A stretch of 64,000 bases of DNA from Proteus hauseri ATCC 700826 (GCF_001654965.1 NZ_LXEV01000011.1:62001-126000), one strand, 5' to 3'. Counted from the stretch's first letter, positions 1 through 10,536 are shown. A program made the numbers and translations. The notes: generated from the letters alone by a model not told the origin.

Positions 1-601
1 TATCAGGTAAGAGTGAAACAAAGGTATGCTTTTGTAATTGTTGAGAAATTTCATCACCCGCATACTGTTGTAGTGGATGCTCTGGATGTGTGACTAGTAC
101 AGTTTTAATTCTTTCTAATACAATAGGTTGCAGTGATTTAATATAATGATGAGTAATAATAATATCGTTTTCTTTTTGAGAAAAAATATCTGATTTATTG
201 AGTGAAACCTTATTAATATTCAGATCATAGTGTCTATTATCTCGAATAAAAACAGATATTTTGTTTAAAAGATAGTCAGATGTATATAATGGGTCGATAA
301 GTAAATTTATTTTTAACTTATTGTTTTGTTTTATTTTTTTAGCTCTATTTTCTAGAGATATTGCTTTCTCAGTGATTTCTCTTGATAGCTCAAGCAATAA
401 CTCACCTTCATGAGTTAATACGGCTCGCCTTTTTTCTAATGAGAGAATTTCAATTCCCAGTATTTGCTCTAATTTATTAATAGTATAGCTCACTGATGAC
501 TGGGTTCTATGCAGTATTTCAGCAGCTTGAGCAAATCCACCGTAATCAACGACGGCTTGTAAGGTAATCCATTGGTCGAGTGTTGTACGTGATTTTTCCA
601 T
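1..601 (-). CDS. LysR-family transcriptional regulator, C-terminal part cut by window edge
   Basis: Reading the minus strand from an ATG at 599-601 gives an open frame of about 200 codons that runs off the left edge. The first 60 or so residues form a LysR-type winged helix-turn-helix (DQWITLQAVVDYGGFAQAAE, then the recognition helix SSVSYTINKLEQ). The following residues fit the start of a LysR substrate-binding domain. LysR regulators are usually about 300 residues, so roughly the last third is missing. The effector and targets cannot be told. No neighbouring gene lies within 1.3 kb upstream, so there is no divergent partner in view to suggest a target. Confidence 0.85.
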   Translation of the reverse strand, partial: MEKSRTTLDQWITLQAVVDYGGFAQAAEILHRTQSSVSYTINKLEQILGIEILSLEKRRAVLTHEGELLLELSREITEKAISLENRAKKIKQNNKLKINLLIDPLYTSDYLLNKISVFIRDNRHYDLNINKVSLNKSDIFSQKENDIIITHHYIKSLQPIVLERIKTVLVTHPEHPLQQYAGDEISQQLQKHTFVSLLPD

Positions 602-1841
602 AATGGAGCCTTTTATTATTGTTTATTAATTACTCGCTACAAATGAAGCTAGCAATATATCTTAGCATTGTTAATAGGTAGTAATACTGGTTTTTATATT
701 GAGTTTAATAAATATTAACATTATAAGAAGTGTTACTACTTTTTAATTATGTGCTTTTTTTTGCTTAATATTTATTTTTTTATTTTTTGTTTTTTTATAA
801 TATTTGATTAATTTTAAATAGTGTTTTTCTTTTATTTTAATTAATTTTTTTTCTTTTGATTATAAGAAAATAAGACGGTTTTTTTATTTTTTATTTTTTA
901 TTTTTATATTTTTTTATCTTTATTGGGTTTTTATTTATTTTTAATTAATTTTTAAAGTTGTGATGAATTATTTTTATTTTTATTGTTATTATCGATTTTT
1001 TTTATTTTTCATTAGTGCTATATAAAAATAAAATAAATAGATTTAAATAAAAATAGCATTAAAATTTGCTGTTATATTGTTTTTATAAATGATCATGGTG
1101 GTGATGACAAAAAATAAAAACAGTAAAAGAGTAAAAAACAAGTCTAATTTAGAATGTTTTAGGTGTTATATCTCGTCTTGTAGGATTAATTTGCTATGTA
1201 AAGCTATGTTGGTGACTGTTAGGAAAAGGCTAAATATATTTAGTTTAGGTTGTAATGTATTTGGCTTAGGGGTTTTAAAGTGTGATTTTAATTCTAATTT
1301 ATAAAATTAAGTTCTAAAAATAGCATATTGTCACTCATTTTATGAGTGCTCAATAAGTACAAGAACGTAACAGTAATGATCTTAATCAATAAATGAAGTG
1401 ATTTTTTTATATGAGTGCCAATTAAAGCGAAATAAAAGAGGAAGTGGAATCTCGATGCTATAACTAGACTCAACTCAATAAACAGAAATAATCACATTAG
1501 TAAATCAATATTCATTTTCTTTGGATTGACGTTTTATTAGTGAAATAAATTGAGTAAAGAGATATTGGTAGGAAAAATGTAAAACAAGAACTATTTATTT
1601 ATGATGCTCTCTTTATTACTATCTTATTTTTACATAAGTTAAATAGTTTCACGTGTTACTATCTATTAGTTTTGTTTAACAAAAAAAAGAAAAAAGCGTG
1701 TATCTGGTTATAATCATCTGAGTGATTTACAAACAAATTGTACTTAAATTGTACAGAGTAGATCAGTTAGATATAGGTAACGATAAAGTGGGTAGGCTGA
1801 TATGAAGATTAAATTGAGAGCATAAAAATGAAATATGAAAG
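602..1841. other. AT-rich gene-free region
   Basis: About 1.2 kb between the LysR start and the mscM terminator. The part at roughly 740-1080 is almost pure A/T with long T runs. The only open frame of note, 71 codons at 1089-1304, has biased Lys/Asn/Cys composition, no good ribosome binding site and no recognisable motif, so it is not called as a gene. No RNA gene or mobile element was recognised. Such DNA would be expected to bend and to bind H-NS-type proteins; that is inference. Confidence 0.6.
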
Positions 1842-1891
1842 AAAAAGCCACTATTTAACTTTATTTTCCTAAAAAGTCATAGTGGCTTTTT
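1842..1891 (-). terminator. Intrinsic terminator of mscM
   Basis: A perfect 13-bp inverted repeat (AAAAAGCCACTAT at 1842-1854, ATAGTGGCTTTTT at 1879-1891) with a 24-base loop lies just past the mscM stop. Read on the minus strand it ends in a T run. Confidence 0.75.
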
Positions 1892-1915
1892 ATCAGAACA
1901 ATCGATGTGGATAGT

Positions 1916-4900
1916 TTATAAACCACCCACTTCTCGTTGAGAGTTTCGAGTTGTACTACGAATAGTGTTTCCCATCATATCAACTCTGGCTTGGAATGGT
2001 GGGAAAGGCAGTGCAATACCATGCTCCGCAAATGCAGCAAGAATGTTTTGGTGTATCTCATGACGAGCTGGCATTCTATGCCCCATTTCTGCGGCATATA
2101 CTCGCAATTCAAATATTTGAATACCCTGTTGTAGATCGACAAGGTAAACCTCTGCTGCTGGATTATCTAAAATAAGCGTAGAACGCTGAGCCGCTTCTAA
2201 TAGCACGTTAGTGACTTGTTCACTGTTGCATTCCGCTGGTGCGGGTATTGTCATTACAATACGAGTTATTGAATCTGACAATGACCAGTTGATAAACTGT
2301 TCTGTAATAAATGCTTTGTTAGGAACAATGATCTCTTTTCTATCCCAGTCAGATAATGTTGTTGCTCGGGTATTAATTTTACTAATTTTCCCTGTGAGAT
2401 TACGAATTGTCACGGTATCGCCAATACGAATTGGTTTTTCAAAGAGTATCATTAGCCCTGAAATGATGTTGGCAAAAATTTCTTGTAAACCAAAACCCAG
2501 TCCAACCCCCATAGCCGCCACTAGCCACTGTAATTTCGACCACTCAATACCTAATAAAGAGAAACCAACAATGCTACCTATTAAAGTGATGCTGTATTTG
2601 GTCATTGTGGTGATGGCATAGCCTGTACCTGGTGTCAGGTCGAGGTGCTGTAAAATAGCTAATTCAAGCAGCGCAGGCAGGTTCCTGACTAACTGTGCGG
2701 TAATAATAATGACAAGTACTGCAACCAGAATAGAACCCATAGTGATCGGTTGAATGGTGTTTACACCATTAATCGAAGAGGTGACGTCCCACAGCCGAAT
2801 ATTGCCAACGAATGAGAATGCAGTATTTAATTCAGACCACAGTAATATCATTGAAACTAATGCGAGCATCGTGAGTATTGAACGAACTAAGTCGATAGAC
2901 TGTGCACTGATTGCATCAAGGTCGATAGCTTGATCTTCAATTTCTAATCCTGCTAAGCCTTCACCACTACTACTTACTATCGTATTTTCGTCTTCGCCTT
3001 TTGCTCGCTGAGCTAAAATTTCAGCACGTTTTTGTTTCGCCCTTTCGAAGGCCAGTTTACGGCGCTGAATAAGCATCCAACGCTGAATAATATGGTAGAT
3101 AATTAGCAAGGCAAACCAAATTGCCACGGACATCTCTAATCGACCAAGTAAAATAATAGACGTAGAGAGATAACCTAAAACGGCAGCTAATCCCGCGATA
3201 ACGGGGGCCATAAGCAAGAACCACCATAAAATACTGTTAATGAGGTTATCGCCAGAGCCATGTCTATCTAAATAGAGAGGAACATGCGCTTTTTTCAGAC
3301 TTGAGGTAATAAAACTTAGCGCAATACAGAGTAATAAAAAGCAAAAGCGTCCGACTGTAGGCGCAAATTCTCGGTCACTATAATATTCAAAAGTGATAAG
3401 TGACATCATCAATGGGACAATGACAAAAATAGAGAGCTGATAAAAGCGCATCGCTTTTTTAACACGGCTCTCTTTCCATTTAAATTGTGAAATAAATAGG
3501 CCATTAGGACGAGCAAATGTCGCACTGATCATAAATAGCCATAGCACTGGTGCGGCTGCGGTTACGCCATAACCAATAGCACCCGCCATCGGGTAACGCC
3601 ACTCAACACTTTGTAAACCATAACCCACTGCTGACCATAAAAGTGGTAAGGGAAGCGCGATTAAAATGGACCAGAAAACGGTGCGAACAGTAAGTGAAAA
3701 ATGGTCTTGAGTCACTTTGCCAATACGGTTACTGACTCTTTCAAGAAAGGCGTTGTAGTGTTTTCTTGTCCGAATACTAAAGCCAACAATAGATAACGTC
3801 ACAAATAGGTATAAGAAGGTATCTTGATTTTTGAGCATGTTAATTGCCGCATGACCAAGCTGTGAGAAAGTATCTAATGAAAGTAAGCGAGTGATATCTT
3901 TAATTAATAGAACTGGGTAATTAAATTTGATCGGGCTTACATCTGCAACCCAGAACATATACCGATTTGTTGCGTCTTTAGTTTCTCTTAATGCGTCTGA
4001 TAGCTGAGTTGTGGCGACCTTAAGTTTTGTTAATTCAAGGATTTGTGTATCGTAACCTGATAGCAGTGAGTTAAGTAACTCATGTCGTGCTTGAATTAAA
4101 GAATCAAAAATATACTGCTGAGCTTCTGGTAGTTTTGCACCATTGGTCGCTTGTTCTGGTGGCTGGACTTTATTGAGGTTTTCCAGCATATCTTCATAGC
4201 CAAGGCGCTCAACACGTAATTGAATGATATCCCTATCTAATTCTTGTGAACGAGGCATTTCAGGTAAGCGTGCAAGTTGCGTTCGCAATGCTTCACCTAA
4301 GGCTGTTGAACCACTCAACCATTGTGCTTGTTCTCTAATCGTAGTCAGTGTTTGGCGAACTTGTTGAGTTTGCTGGTTGGTAATACGTTGTTTTTCTGCT
4401 AGTTGGCTCATTTCCTGCGTTTGCTTATTGAGGATTTGAGATAACTCACGGTTAGTTTGAATCTGTTTACGTAAAAATTCAGGTAATTCACCGCCTTGAA
4501 CTGCTAACATTTCTGTTTTTTCTAAGGCGAGATCGGCGACTTCTTGACGTTTAATATTCAATAAACTGCGCAGTTGTTGTAATTGTACATCAAGTCGTTG
4601 GTAGCGTTTTTTAAATAGCTCAAGGCGAAGTCGAACAATTTCTTGACGGTTATTAGCCGAAAGTTGAGCAATTTCTAGTTCATTTACCATTGCTTTGCGC
4701 GCATTCACTTCAGCTTGCGTCAACTTGTTTTGAGCCTCTGCAAGTGAGGTGGCTGATGTGCTGGCTGAGGCAAGTCGTGCCGTTGCATCGCTAAGTAGGC
4801 GACGCGCTTCAGATAATTGCTGAGGAAGTAAGTTTAATGATTCGCTTATTTCTCTACTTTTATCTTGTTCTTGTTGTTGGAGCCTTGCTTGCTCCATTAA

Positions 4901-5254
4901 CTGACTACTGACTTGAATAATTTTTTGTTCAAGATCAGGGATGCTGATTTTTTCAGGAATAGAGGGCAGTGAATTACTCTCTTCAAGTAGCTTAGTTCTA
5001 AGCTCTTGTGTCATTTGAGGGTAATCATCAATTGCTTTTTGGTAATTATCAGCACTTGCTTGTGCTTTTTCACCATCATTAATCCAATTTATAGTCCCTT
5101 GTAGCGCCTGAACCGTCTCGATATCTTGAGGATTAGTACTTCCTTCAAGTTGTTTAATGTCTTGACGTAATTTCTCTACATCAGCGGATAATGCTGATGT
5201 CGTCATTGAAACAGTCAGAAAAAGCGTGAAGAGCAGACTGATTATCAGGCGCAC
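1916..5254 (-). CDS. mscM: Miniconductance mechanosensitive channel MscM (YjeP)
   Basis: Inner-membrane channel that opens under membrane tension to release solutes on osmotic downshock. The 1112-residue product is close in length and sequence to E. coli MscM. In order it has a signal peptide (residues 1-24, ending near SALSA), a long periplasmic coiled-coil region rich in Gln and Leu (about 25-450), a set of hydrophobic membrane segments (about 480-900), and the C-terminal MscS-type pore and beta domain (GLGFGLQEIFANIISG; then IRIGDTVTI). The start is GTG at 5254 with GGAG upstream. It lies 23 bases after psd in the same direction, the E. coli order rsgA-psd-mscM, and is followed by a terminator. 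Confidence 0.95.
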   Translation of the reverse strand: MRLIISLLFTLFLTVSMTTSALSADVEKLRQDIKQLEGSTNPQDIETVQALQGTINWINDGEKAQASADNYQKAIDDYPQMTQELRTKLLEESNSLPSIPEKISIPDLEQKIIQVSSQLMEQARLQQQEQDKSREISESLNLLPQQLSEARRLLSDATARLASASTSATSLAEAQNKLTQAEVNARKAMVNELEIAQLSANNRQEIVRLRLELFKKRYQRLDVQLQQLRSLLNIKRQEVADLALEKTEMLAVQGGELPEFLRKQIQTNRELSQILNKQTQEMSQLAEKQRITNQQTQQVRQTLTTIREQAQWLSGSTALGEALRTQLARLPEMPRSQELDRDIIQLRVERLGYEDMLENLNKVQPPEQATNGAKLPEAQQYIFDSLIQARHELLNSLLSGYDTQILELTKLKVATTQLSDALRETKDATNRYMFWVADVSPIKFNYPVLLIKDITRLLSLDTFSQLGHAAINMLKNQDTFLYLFVTLSIVGFSIRTRKHYNAFLERVSNRIGKVTQDHFSLTVRTVFWSILIALPLPLLWSAVGYGLQSVEWRYPMAGAIGYGVTAAAPVLWLFMISATFARPNGLFISQFKWKESRVKKAMRFYQLSIFVIVPLMMSLITFEYYSDREFAPTVGRFCFLLLCIALSFITSSLKKAHVPLYLDRHGSGDNLINSILWWFLLMAPVIAGLAAVLGYLSTSIILLGRLEMSVAIWFALLIIYHIIQRWMLIQRRKLAFERAKQKRAEILAQRAKGEDENTIVSSSGEGLAGLEIEDQAIDLDAISAQSIDLVRSILTMLALVSMILLWSELNTAFSFVGNIRLWDVTSSINGVNTIQPITMGSILVAVLVIIITAQLVRNLPALLELAILQHLDLTPGTGYAITTMTKYSITLIGSIVGFSLLGIEWSKLQWLVAAMGVGLGFGLQEIFANIISGLMILFEKPIRIGDTVTIRNLTGKISKINTRATTLSDWDRKEIIVPNKAFITEQFINWSLSDSITRIVMTIPAPAECNSEQVTNVLLEAAQRSTLILDNPAAEVYLVDLQQGIQIFELRVYAAEMGHRMPARHEIHQNILAAFAEHGIALPFPPFQARVDMMGNTIRSTTRNSQREVGGL

Positions 5255-5277
5255 AAAGGTATACTCCGAATTACATG

Positions 5278-6177
5278 TTATTTGTTGATAGTGGAATTTT
5301 CATTGTCAACGACATTAATAATGGAACCTAATTGTTCCCCCATTAATGTAACGGAGCCATTTACTAAATCTTTATTTAATTGGACACTGTTTTCAGGGAA
5401 AAGGTTGATAACCGTTGAGCCAAGTTTAAAGCGCCCCATTTCCTCGCCTTTTTTCAAGAAGATTGCGCCTGCCTTATCCGCTTGAGGATACGTCCAGCGT
5501 TTAATAATACCTTCGCGAGGTGGTGTAACCATGCCACACCAAACAGTTTCAATACTACCCACTATTGTTGCACCAACTAGAATTTGTACCATCGGGCCAA
5601 ATGCAGTTTCAAAAACGCAAATAATGCGTTCATTGCGAGCAAATAAGTTAGGCACATTAGCTGCGGTTAATGGATTGACAGAAAAAAGATCGCCGGGTAC
5701 ATAGATCATCTCTTTTAGTAAACCGTTGCATGGCATATGCACTCGGTGATAATCACGTGGAGAAAGATATGTTGTAATAAATTGACCATTACGGAACATA
5801 TCTGCCAGCATAAAATTACCTGCTAGCAGCGCTTCTAATGTGTAGTGATGTCCTTTTGCCTGTAATATTTGATCATCTTTTATTAGACCTAATTGGCTTA
5901 CTGCACCATCGGCAGGTAAAGCAAGCTGGTTGTCACCTTCAACGATAGGGCGAGCACCTTCTTTTAGGGCACGAATAAAAAAGTCATTGAATGTAGCGTA
6001 AGCCTGAAATTGGCTGTCTTTAGCTTCATTCATATCAACTTTATACGTTTTGGCAAAAGTCTTGATAACAAATTGAGTAATGCTACCGGCTTTCTTATTT
6101 GCAAACCAACCTGCAAGCTGTGTTAGCCATAATTTAGGCAATAAATACTGTAGTTTAATTTTTAGCTTGTCCAACAT
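5278..6177 (-). CDS. psd: Phosphatidylserine decarboxylase proenzyme
   Basis: Converts phosphatidylserine to phosphatidylethanolamine at the inner membrane. The proenzyme self-cleaves at the conserved LGST motif, where the serine becomes the pyruvoyl group; LGST is present in [13 protein letters not shown] near the C-terminus. An open frame exists 12 codons further upstream, but the ATG at 6177 has an AGAGGT ribosome binding site and matches the E. coli N-terminus (MLxxxKxxLQYxLPKLWLT). The product is 299 residues, about 20 shorter than E. coli because the variable tail after the alpha chain is short. It lies between rsgA and mscM in the usual order. Confidence 0.96.
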   Translation of the reverse strand: MLDKLKIKLQYLLPKLWLTQLAGWFANKKAGSITQFVIKTFAKTYKVDMNEAKDSQFQAYATFNDFFIRALKEGARPIVEGDNQLALPADGAVSQLGLIKDDQILQAKGHHYTLEALLAGNFMLADMFRNGQFITTYLSPRDYHRVHMPCNGLLKEMIYVPGDLFSVNPLTAANVPNLFARNERIICVFETAFGPMVQILVGATIVGSIETVWCGMVTPPREGIIKRWTYPQADKAGAIFLKKGEEMGRFKLGSTVINLFPENSVQLNKDLVNGSVTLMGEQLGSIINVVDNENSTINK

Positions 6178-6262
6178 GGCAACCTCTAGGATTGAACGAT
6201 AAAAAATAGACAAAAGGGGTCTATTGTACCTACCCTTGATAGGGTTGTCAGTGAATCTGTTA

Positions 6263-7321
6263 TTAAGAGTCTGAATTAAAGTTTTTGCGAACTTTCACCT
6301 GACTCATACTTTCTAGAATTCGATGATAATTTTCAAAACGAGTTTCATCGATTTCGCCTTTTTCAACGGCTTCGTTAATCAGACAACCCGGATCATCTAA
6401 ATGTTTGCAATCTCGGAACTTACAACCACCCAGATAAGGCCTAAATTCAATAAAACCTTTAGTAACTTGATCGGGTGTTAAATGCCATAAGCCAAACTCA
6501 CGAACGCCGGGAGAATCAATAACATCACCGCCTTGAGGAAAGTGATATAGGCGTGATGCTGTCGTTGTATGTTGGCCTAAACCAGAGTTATCAGAAACTT
6601 GGTTGACAACAATGCTCTCTTCAGTTGGTGGCAGTAGCGCATTGAGTAAGCTTGATTTGCCCACACCCGATTGACCCGCAAAAATAGAGATCCTGCCAAT
6701 AAGCTCTTTTGTCAGATCATCTAAACCTTCTTTCGAGTGACTCGATACTTCAATAACACGATAACCAATATTTTTGTAAGTTTGCATCCACTCACTTACT
6801 GTTTTTCTACTGTCAGCATCTAACATATCAATTTTATTGAGCACAATTAATGGCTCGACATCTAATGTTTCACATGCCACAAGATAGCGGTCGATAATAT
6901 TGAGTGAGAGTTCAGGCAAAATAGCTGAAACAACAATGATTTGATCAATATTAGCGGCAATAGGTTTTATGCCATCATAATAGTCAGGGCGAGTCAGTAC
7001 AGAGGTTCGTTCATGTACTGCTTCTACAATCCCATTAACACGTACACCTTCTTGAGTTTGTAATGCAGGGCGCCAGACAACTTTATCGCCAGTCACTAAT
7101 GATGAGATAGTCCGTCGAATATTGCATCGCGTTATTGTGCCGTCTGCAGCTTCGATATCTGCATGTTGACCAAAACGGCTGATAACTAGGCCTTCAGTGG
7201 CTTCACCTAATTGTGTATCGTCTAATTCAACGTGGTTTTTTTTCTCTTTGCTGTGCAAACGCTTTTTATGATTTTCTTGTACTCGGCGTTGCTGGCCCTT
7301 AGATAATTTACGTTTTGTCAC
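6263..7321 (-). CDS. rsgA: Small ribosomal subunit biogenesis GTPase RsgA
   Basis: Circularly permuted GTPase that checks late maturation of the 30S subunit and releases RbfA. The 352 residues carry a basic N-terminal tail, an OB-fold region (about 40-110), the G4 motif NKID (162-165) ahead of the G1 loop GQSGVGKS (216-223) and G3 DSPG (269-272), which is the permuted order. A zinc-binding group C300, C305, H307, C313 follows. It is transcribed away from orn, with the two starts 114 bases apart, and is followed by psd about 85 bases downstream. Confidence 0.97.
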   Translation of the reverse strand: MTKRKLSKGQQRRVQENHKKRLHSKEKKNHVELDDTQLGEATEGLVISRFGQHADIEAADGTITRCNIRRTISSLVTGDKVVWRPALQTQEGVRVNGIVEAVHERTSVLTRPDYYDGIKPIAANIDQIIVVSAILPELSLNIIDRYLVACETLDVEPLIVLNKIDMLDADSRKTVSEWMQTYKNIGYRVIEVSSHSKEGLDDLTKELIGRISIFAGQSGVGKSSLLNALLPPTEESIVVNQVSDNSGLGQHTTTASRLYHFPQGGDVIDSPGVREFGLWHLTPDQVTKGFIEFRPYLGGCKFRDCKHLDDPGCLINEAVEKGEIDETRFENYHRILESMSQVKVRKNFNSDS

Positions 7322-7435
7322 CGATCCTCACTTGTGTTATTCGGTTAGATGTTCTTCAGTCGTGCTTATTGAGTAAACGCGTTATGATAGCGTTAAAATA
7401 TCATGTCTCACTCTTAGAAACAGCTAGGAAATATT

Positions 7436-7981
7436 ATGTCAAAAAGCGAGAACAATCTTATCTGGATAGATCTGGAAATGACTGGGCTTGATCCTGAACG
7501 TGATCGTATTATTGAAATTGCCACTATCGTGACAGATCCTCAACTTAATATTTTAGCAGAAGGCCCTGTTATTGCTGTACATCAATCAAATGAACAGTTG
7601 GAATTAATGGATGATTGGAATACACGTACTCATACAGGTAGCGGTTTAGTTGAGCGTGTAAAAGCGAGTGAATATGATGATGCAGCCGCACAAAAAGCCA
7701 CTATCGAATTTTTAGAAAAGTGGGTACCGCAAGGGGTATCACCTATTTGTGGTAATAGTGTGGGGCAAGACCGGCGCTTTCTTTTCCGTTATATGCCAGA
7801 GTTAGAGCAATACTTCCATTATCGTTATCTTGATGTGAGTACGTTAAAAGAATTGGCTCGTCGCTGGAAACCAGAAGTTTTAGCGGGTTTTACTAAGAAA
7901 AATACGCATCAAGCTTTAGACGATATTCGTGAATCCATTGCTGAACTTGCGTATTATCGTAAAACTTTTATTAAAGAATAA
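7436..7981 (+). CDS. orn: Oligoribonuclease
   Basis: DEDDh 3'-to-5' exonuclease that degrades 2-5 nt RNAs and the linear dinucleotide pGpG made from c-di-GMP. The 181 residues match E. coli Orn. The first acidic pair is D12 and E14 in [11 protein letters not shown], and the last motif is HQALDD (158-163). The ATG at 7436 follows AGCTAGGAAAT. It is a single gene divergent from rsgA and is followed about 100 bases later by the tRNA-Gly promoter. Confidence 0.97.
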   Translation: MSKSENNLIWIDLEMTGLDPERDRIIEIATIVTDPQLNILAEGPVIAVHQSNEQLELMDDWNTRTHTGSGLVERVKASEYDDAAAQKATIEFLEKWVPQGVSPICGNSVGQDRRFLFRYMPELEQYFHYRYLDVSTLKELARRWKPEVLAGFTKKNTHQALDDIRESIAELAYYRKTFIKE

Positions 7982-8069
7982 AAAATAAGCATTGATGATT
8001 GTTCTTGCAGCATTATGCTGATTTTATCGGCATGTAATCAAAAAAACGTATTTTTTTGGTGATAAGGGC

Positions 8070-8097
8070 TTGCGGTTAATCATTTTTCTCGTATAAT
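8070..8097 (+). promoter_or_regulatory. Sigma-70 promoter of the tRNA-Gly cluster
   Basis: TTGCGG at 8070-8075, a 16-base spacer and a perfect TATAAT at 8092-8097. The GCGC that follows is the GC-rich discriminator typical of stringently controlled stable-RNA promoters. Downstream, CCCGTAC (8104-8110) and GTACGGG (8129-8135) can form a leader hairpin before the first tRNA. Confidence 0.8.
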
Positions 8098-8147
8098 GCG
8101 CTTCCCGTACCGATGAAGAATTTCGTTAGTACGGGTGTAAGAAAGAT

Positions 8148-8223
<76 letters not shown>

Positions 8224-8256
8224 ATCTTTCTTTGATAGTTATCAGTATTATGCGAC

Positions 8257-8332
<76 letters not shown>

Positions 8333-8370
8333 AATTTTTCTTTGATAATTATCTAAACCTTACCAAATAT

Positions 8371-8446
<76 letters not shown>

Positions 8447-8676
8447 AATTTTTCCTCTTCTGCTTTTATCAAATTTCAATTCTTAAAATATTCATCAAAA
8501 AAATTTCTTTTTTCTCTCGCTTTTTAAAATATCGACTACACTGTGTATGGTGTTTGTTTAGTGGATTTTACTTAGTGTTTTAGAAAAGAGGATTAGCTAT
8601 TTTGATATGAAAGGATCAATATTGTAACTCTCAGTAAGATCAAGCTATTTTTTTGTGATCTATCTTCGATCTTTCC

Positions 8677-8705
8677 TTGCTTTTCTATTTTTACAGCACT
8701 AGAAT
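8677..8705 (+). promoter_or_regulatory. Candidate sigma-70 promoter inside the datA-like region
   Basis: TTGCTT at 8677-8682, a 17-base spacer and TAGAAT at 8700-8705. No reading frame follows. A transcript would start near 8712 with a short hairpin (CTTTCC/GGGAAG), so it might serve a small RNA or be fortuitous. Confidence 0.35.
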
Positions 8706-8882
8706 GTGCGCCTTTCCTTATTCAGGGAAGTGTTCGTTGTTAGTTGTATTTTTATATTTTAGGTCTTTATTCTGTTAAGAACAGGTTGAATAATGTTTTG
8801 AGTAAAGGAAAGTGTTTTTAGGGCTTTTCTTTAAAAAAATGTGATATATATTCTACTATTCTTAATATATTCCCAAATTGAA

Positions 8883-8891
8883 TTATCCACA
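8883..8891 (+). promoter_or_regulatory. DnaA box 1
   Basis: TTATCCACA, the high-affinity DnaA box with no mismatch, in the gene-free region after the tRNA-Gly cluster. Confidence 0.75.
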
Positions 8892-8947
8892 GTCAGATTC
8901 TGGTAACCACCGCTTCTAAGTCATTTTCATTTTTTTACTGCACAGAG

Positions 8948-8956
8948 TTATCCACA
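8948..8956 (+). promoter_or_regulatory. DnaA box 2
   Basis: A second perfect TTATCCACA in the same orientation, 65 bases from box 1. A 9-base exact match twice in 75 bases is unlikely by chance. Confidence 0.75.
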
Positions 8957-9111
8957 GGGCATTATCATAAAACGATAATATTATTCGCTTTTACTCTCTA
9001 ATCGCGTTCGTTTATATCTATTTGATATTTAAGTCTATTTTATTTTTTTAAAAATTGTGTCTTGGTTCGCTTGAATTTTTTCTTCATGTTGATAGGCAAG
9101 GGATTTTTATT

Positions 9112-9120
9112 TTATTCACA
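9112..9120 (+). promoter_or_regulatory. DnaA box 3
   Basis: TTATTCACA, which fits TTWTNCACA, in the same orientation as the other two and near the 3' end of queG. Confidence 0.6.
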
Positions 9121-9164
9121 GACGAAACTATCTATAGTTGCAGATTGGTTTAATCTATTAAAAA

Positions 9165-10319
9165 TTAAGCATCTCTAGGTAAGCCTTTGGTTATAGCTCT
9201 TACTAGACGCTTTTGCTGCGAAGTCTGTATTTTTATCTCTTTTTCGTTACGTTTGGCGGTCTGCTGTGATATTGCCCAATGTAAATGTTCATCTAAAACT
9301 TCACTCAAACCAAAGCGTTCTTGTAGAGCAAGTATGATTTTATCTTGATAAGGTGCATTTCCTAACGCCACACTAATATTCCTAAGCCAACGTAAATAGC
9401 CTATTCTGCGAATGGGTGAACCTTCCGTAATACGAAGAAATTTCTCTTCTGTCCAATGGAAAAGATCCAGTAGTTCAGGCGTGTGAAGTGCTCGTCTAGG
9501 AGAAAAATCATCTTCATCAGTTAATGATGAAAAACGGTTCCAAGGACAAATAAGTTGGCAATCATCACATCCATAAATACGATTACCCATTAAAGGGCGA
9601 AATTCTTCAGGGATCGCACCATCAAGCTCTATTGTGAGATAAGAAATACAGCGGCGAGCATCAATCGTATAAGGTTCAACAATGGCACCTGTTGGGCAGG
9701 TTGTCATACAAGCAACACATTTGCCGCATTGTTCTTCAACGGGTGAATCAACAGGCAATGGTAAATCAATTAACAACTCACCTAAAAAAAACCAAGATCC
9801 CGCTTTATTGTTGAGCACTAGTGAGTGTTTACCAACCCAACCAAGTCCAGCTTTAACGGCTAAAGGGCGTTCCATAATCGGTGCTGAGTCAACAAATGGG
9901 CGAAAATTGACGATATCTTGATATTCATATTCTTGGCAGTATTGTGTAATTTTTTCCCCTAATTTTTTAAGACGTTGTCTTAAAACTTTATGATAATCTC
10001 TGCCAAGCGCATAACGGCTGATATAGCCTTGCTCAGGATTATTAAGTGTTCGTGCAAAAGCGGCATCAGTAGGAAGATAATTCATTCTGACACTAATTAC
10101 GCGCAAAGTGCCGGGGACGAGTTCATGAGGTCTGGCGCGAGTCATTCCATATTTTGCCATCCATGCCATTTCTCCATGATATTGCTTATCTAACCATGCT
10201 TGTAAGCGAGGCTCTTCTAAAGATAAGTCGGTATCACATATTCCCGTTTGTTGAAAACCGAGTTCAGTGCCCCATAATTTGATGTTATGGGCGAGGAGAT
10301 TGAGGTCAAGTAATGGCAT
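9165..10319 (-). CDS. queG: Epoxyqueuosine reductase
   Basis: Last step of queuosine synthesis: reduces epoxyqueuosine in tRNA to queuosine using cobalamin and two [4Fe-4S] clusters. The 384-residue product matches E. coli QueG along its length. The cluster motifs are CGKCVACMTTCP and CDDCQLICPW, with the flanking RPLMGNRIYG. The frame stays open 18 codons further upstream, but that extension is hydrophobic and not conserved, and the ATG at 10319 aligns with the E. coli start (PLLDLN versus PLDLNQ). It diverges from tsaE. In E. coli nnr (yjeF) lies between the two; it is missing here. Confidence 0.95.
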   Translation of the reverse strand: MPLLDLNLLAHNIKLWGTELGFQQTGICDTDLSLEEPRLQAWLDKQYHGEMAWMAKYGMTRARPHELVPGTLRVISVRMNYLPTDAAFARTLNNPEQGYISRYALGRDYHKVLRQRLKKLGEKITQYCQEYEYQDIVNFRPFVDSAPIMERPLAVKAGLGWVGKHSLVLNNKAGSWFFLGELLIDLPLPVDSPVEEQCGKCVACMTTCPTGAIVEPYTIDARRCISYLTIELDGAIPEEFRPLMGNRIYGCDDCQLICPWNRFSSLTDEDDFSPRRALHTPELLDLFHWTEEKFLRITEGSPIRRIGYLRWLRNISVALGNAPYQDKIILALQERFGLSEVLDEHLHWAISQQTAKRNEKEIKIQTSQQKRLVRAITKGLPRDA

Positions 10320-10536
10320 GATAAACCAAATAAATAGGTAAGAGGTGAGTCCTAAGAGCGCGCAGTGTATCATAGAGAGGCATTAGGAAAAATCCTCGTG
10401 ATAAATAGATTTATGGTATGGTTATTTGAACACTGATTTAGATAGCTATTTGCCTTAAGAGAATACAAAAAGCTTGGTATTTGATTTTAACCAAAGATCT
10501 GGTTTTTTTAGCCGTTATTACCTAATAGTAGATTAT

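Larger units (their letters stand above)
8447..9164. other. datA: Probable datA locus (DnaA-titration region)
   Basis: A 718-base segment with no credible gene between the third tRNA-Gly and queG. It holds three matches to the DnaA box consensus TTWTNCACA, all in one orientation (8883, 8948, 9112). In E. coli the datA locus lies between glyVXY and yjeS (queG). With IHF it binds many DnaA molecules and promotes hydrolysis of DnaA-bound ATP, which limits re-initiation. The same neighbours and the boxes support this call. A weak IHF-like site (one mismatch to YAANNNNTTGATW) is at 9015-9027. Function is inferred. Confidence 0.7.

Noticed and set aside
1089-1304. 71-codon plus-strand frame in the AT-rich region
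   Set aside because: No ribosome binding site, no recognisable domain, and a composition explained by AT-rich DNA.
9015-9027. IHF site in the datA-like region
   Set aside because: One mismatch to a loose consensus in AT-rich DNA; mentioned but not listed as a feature.
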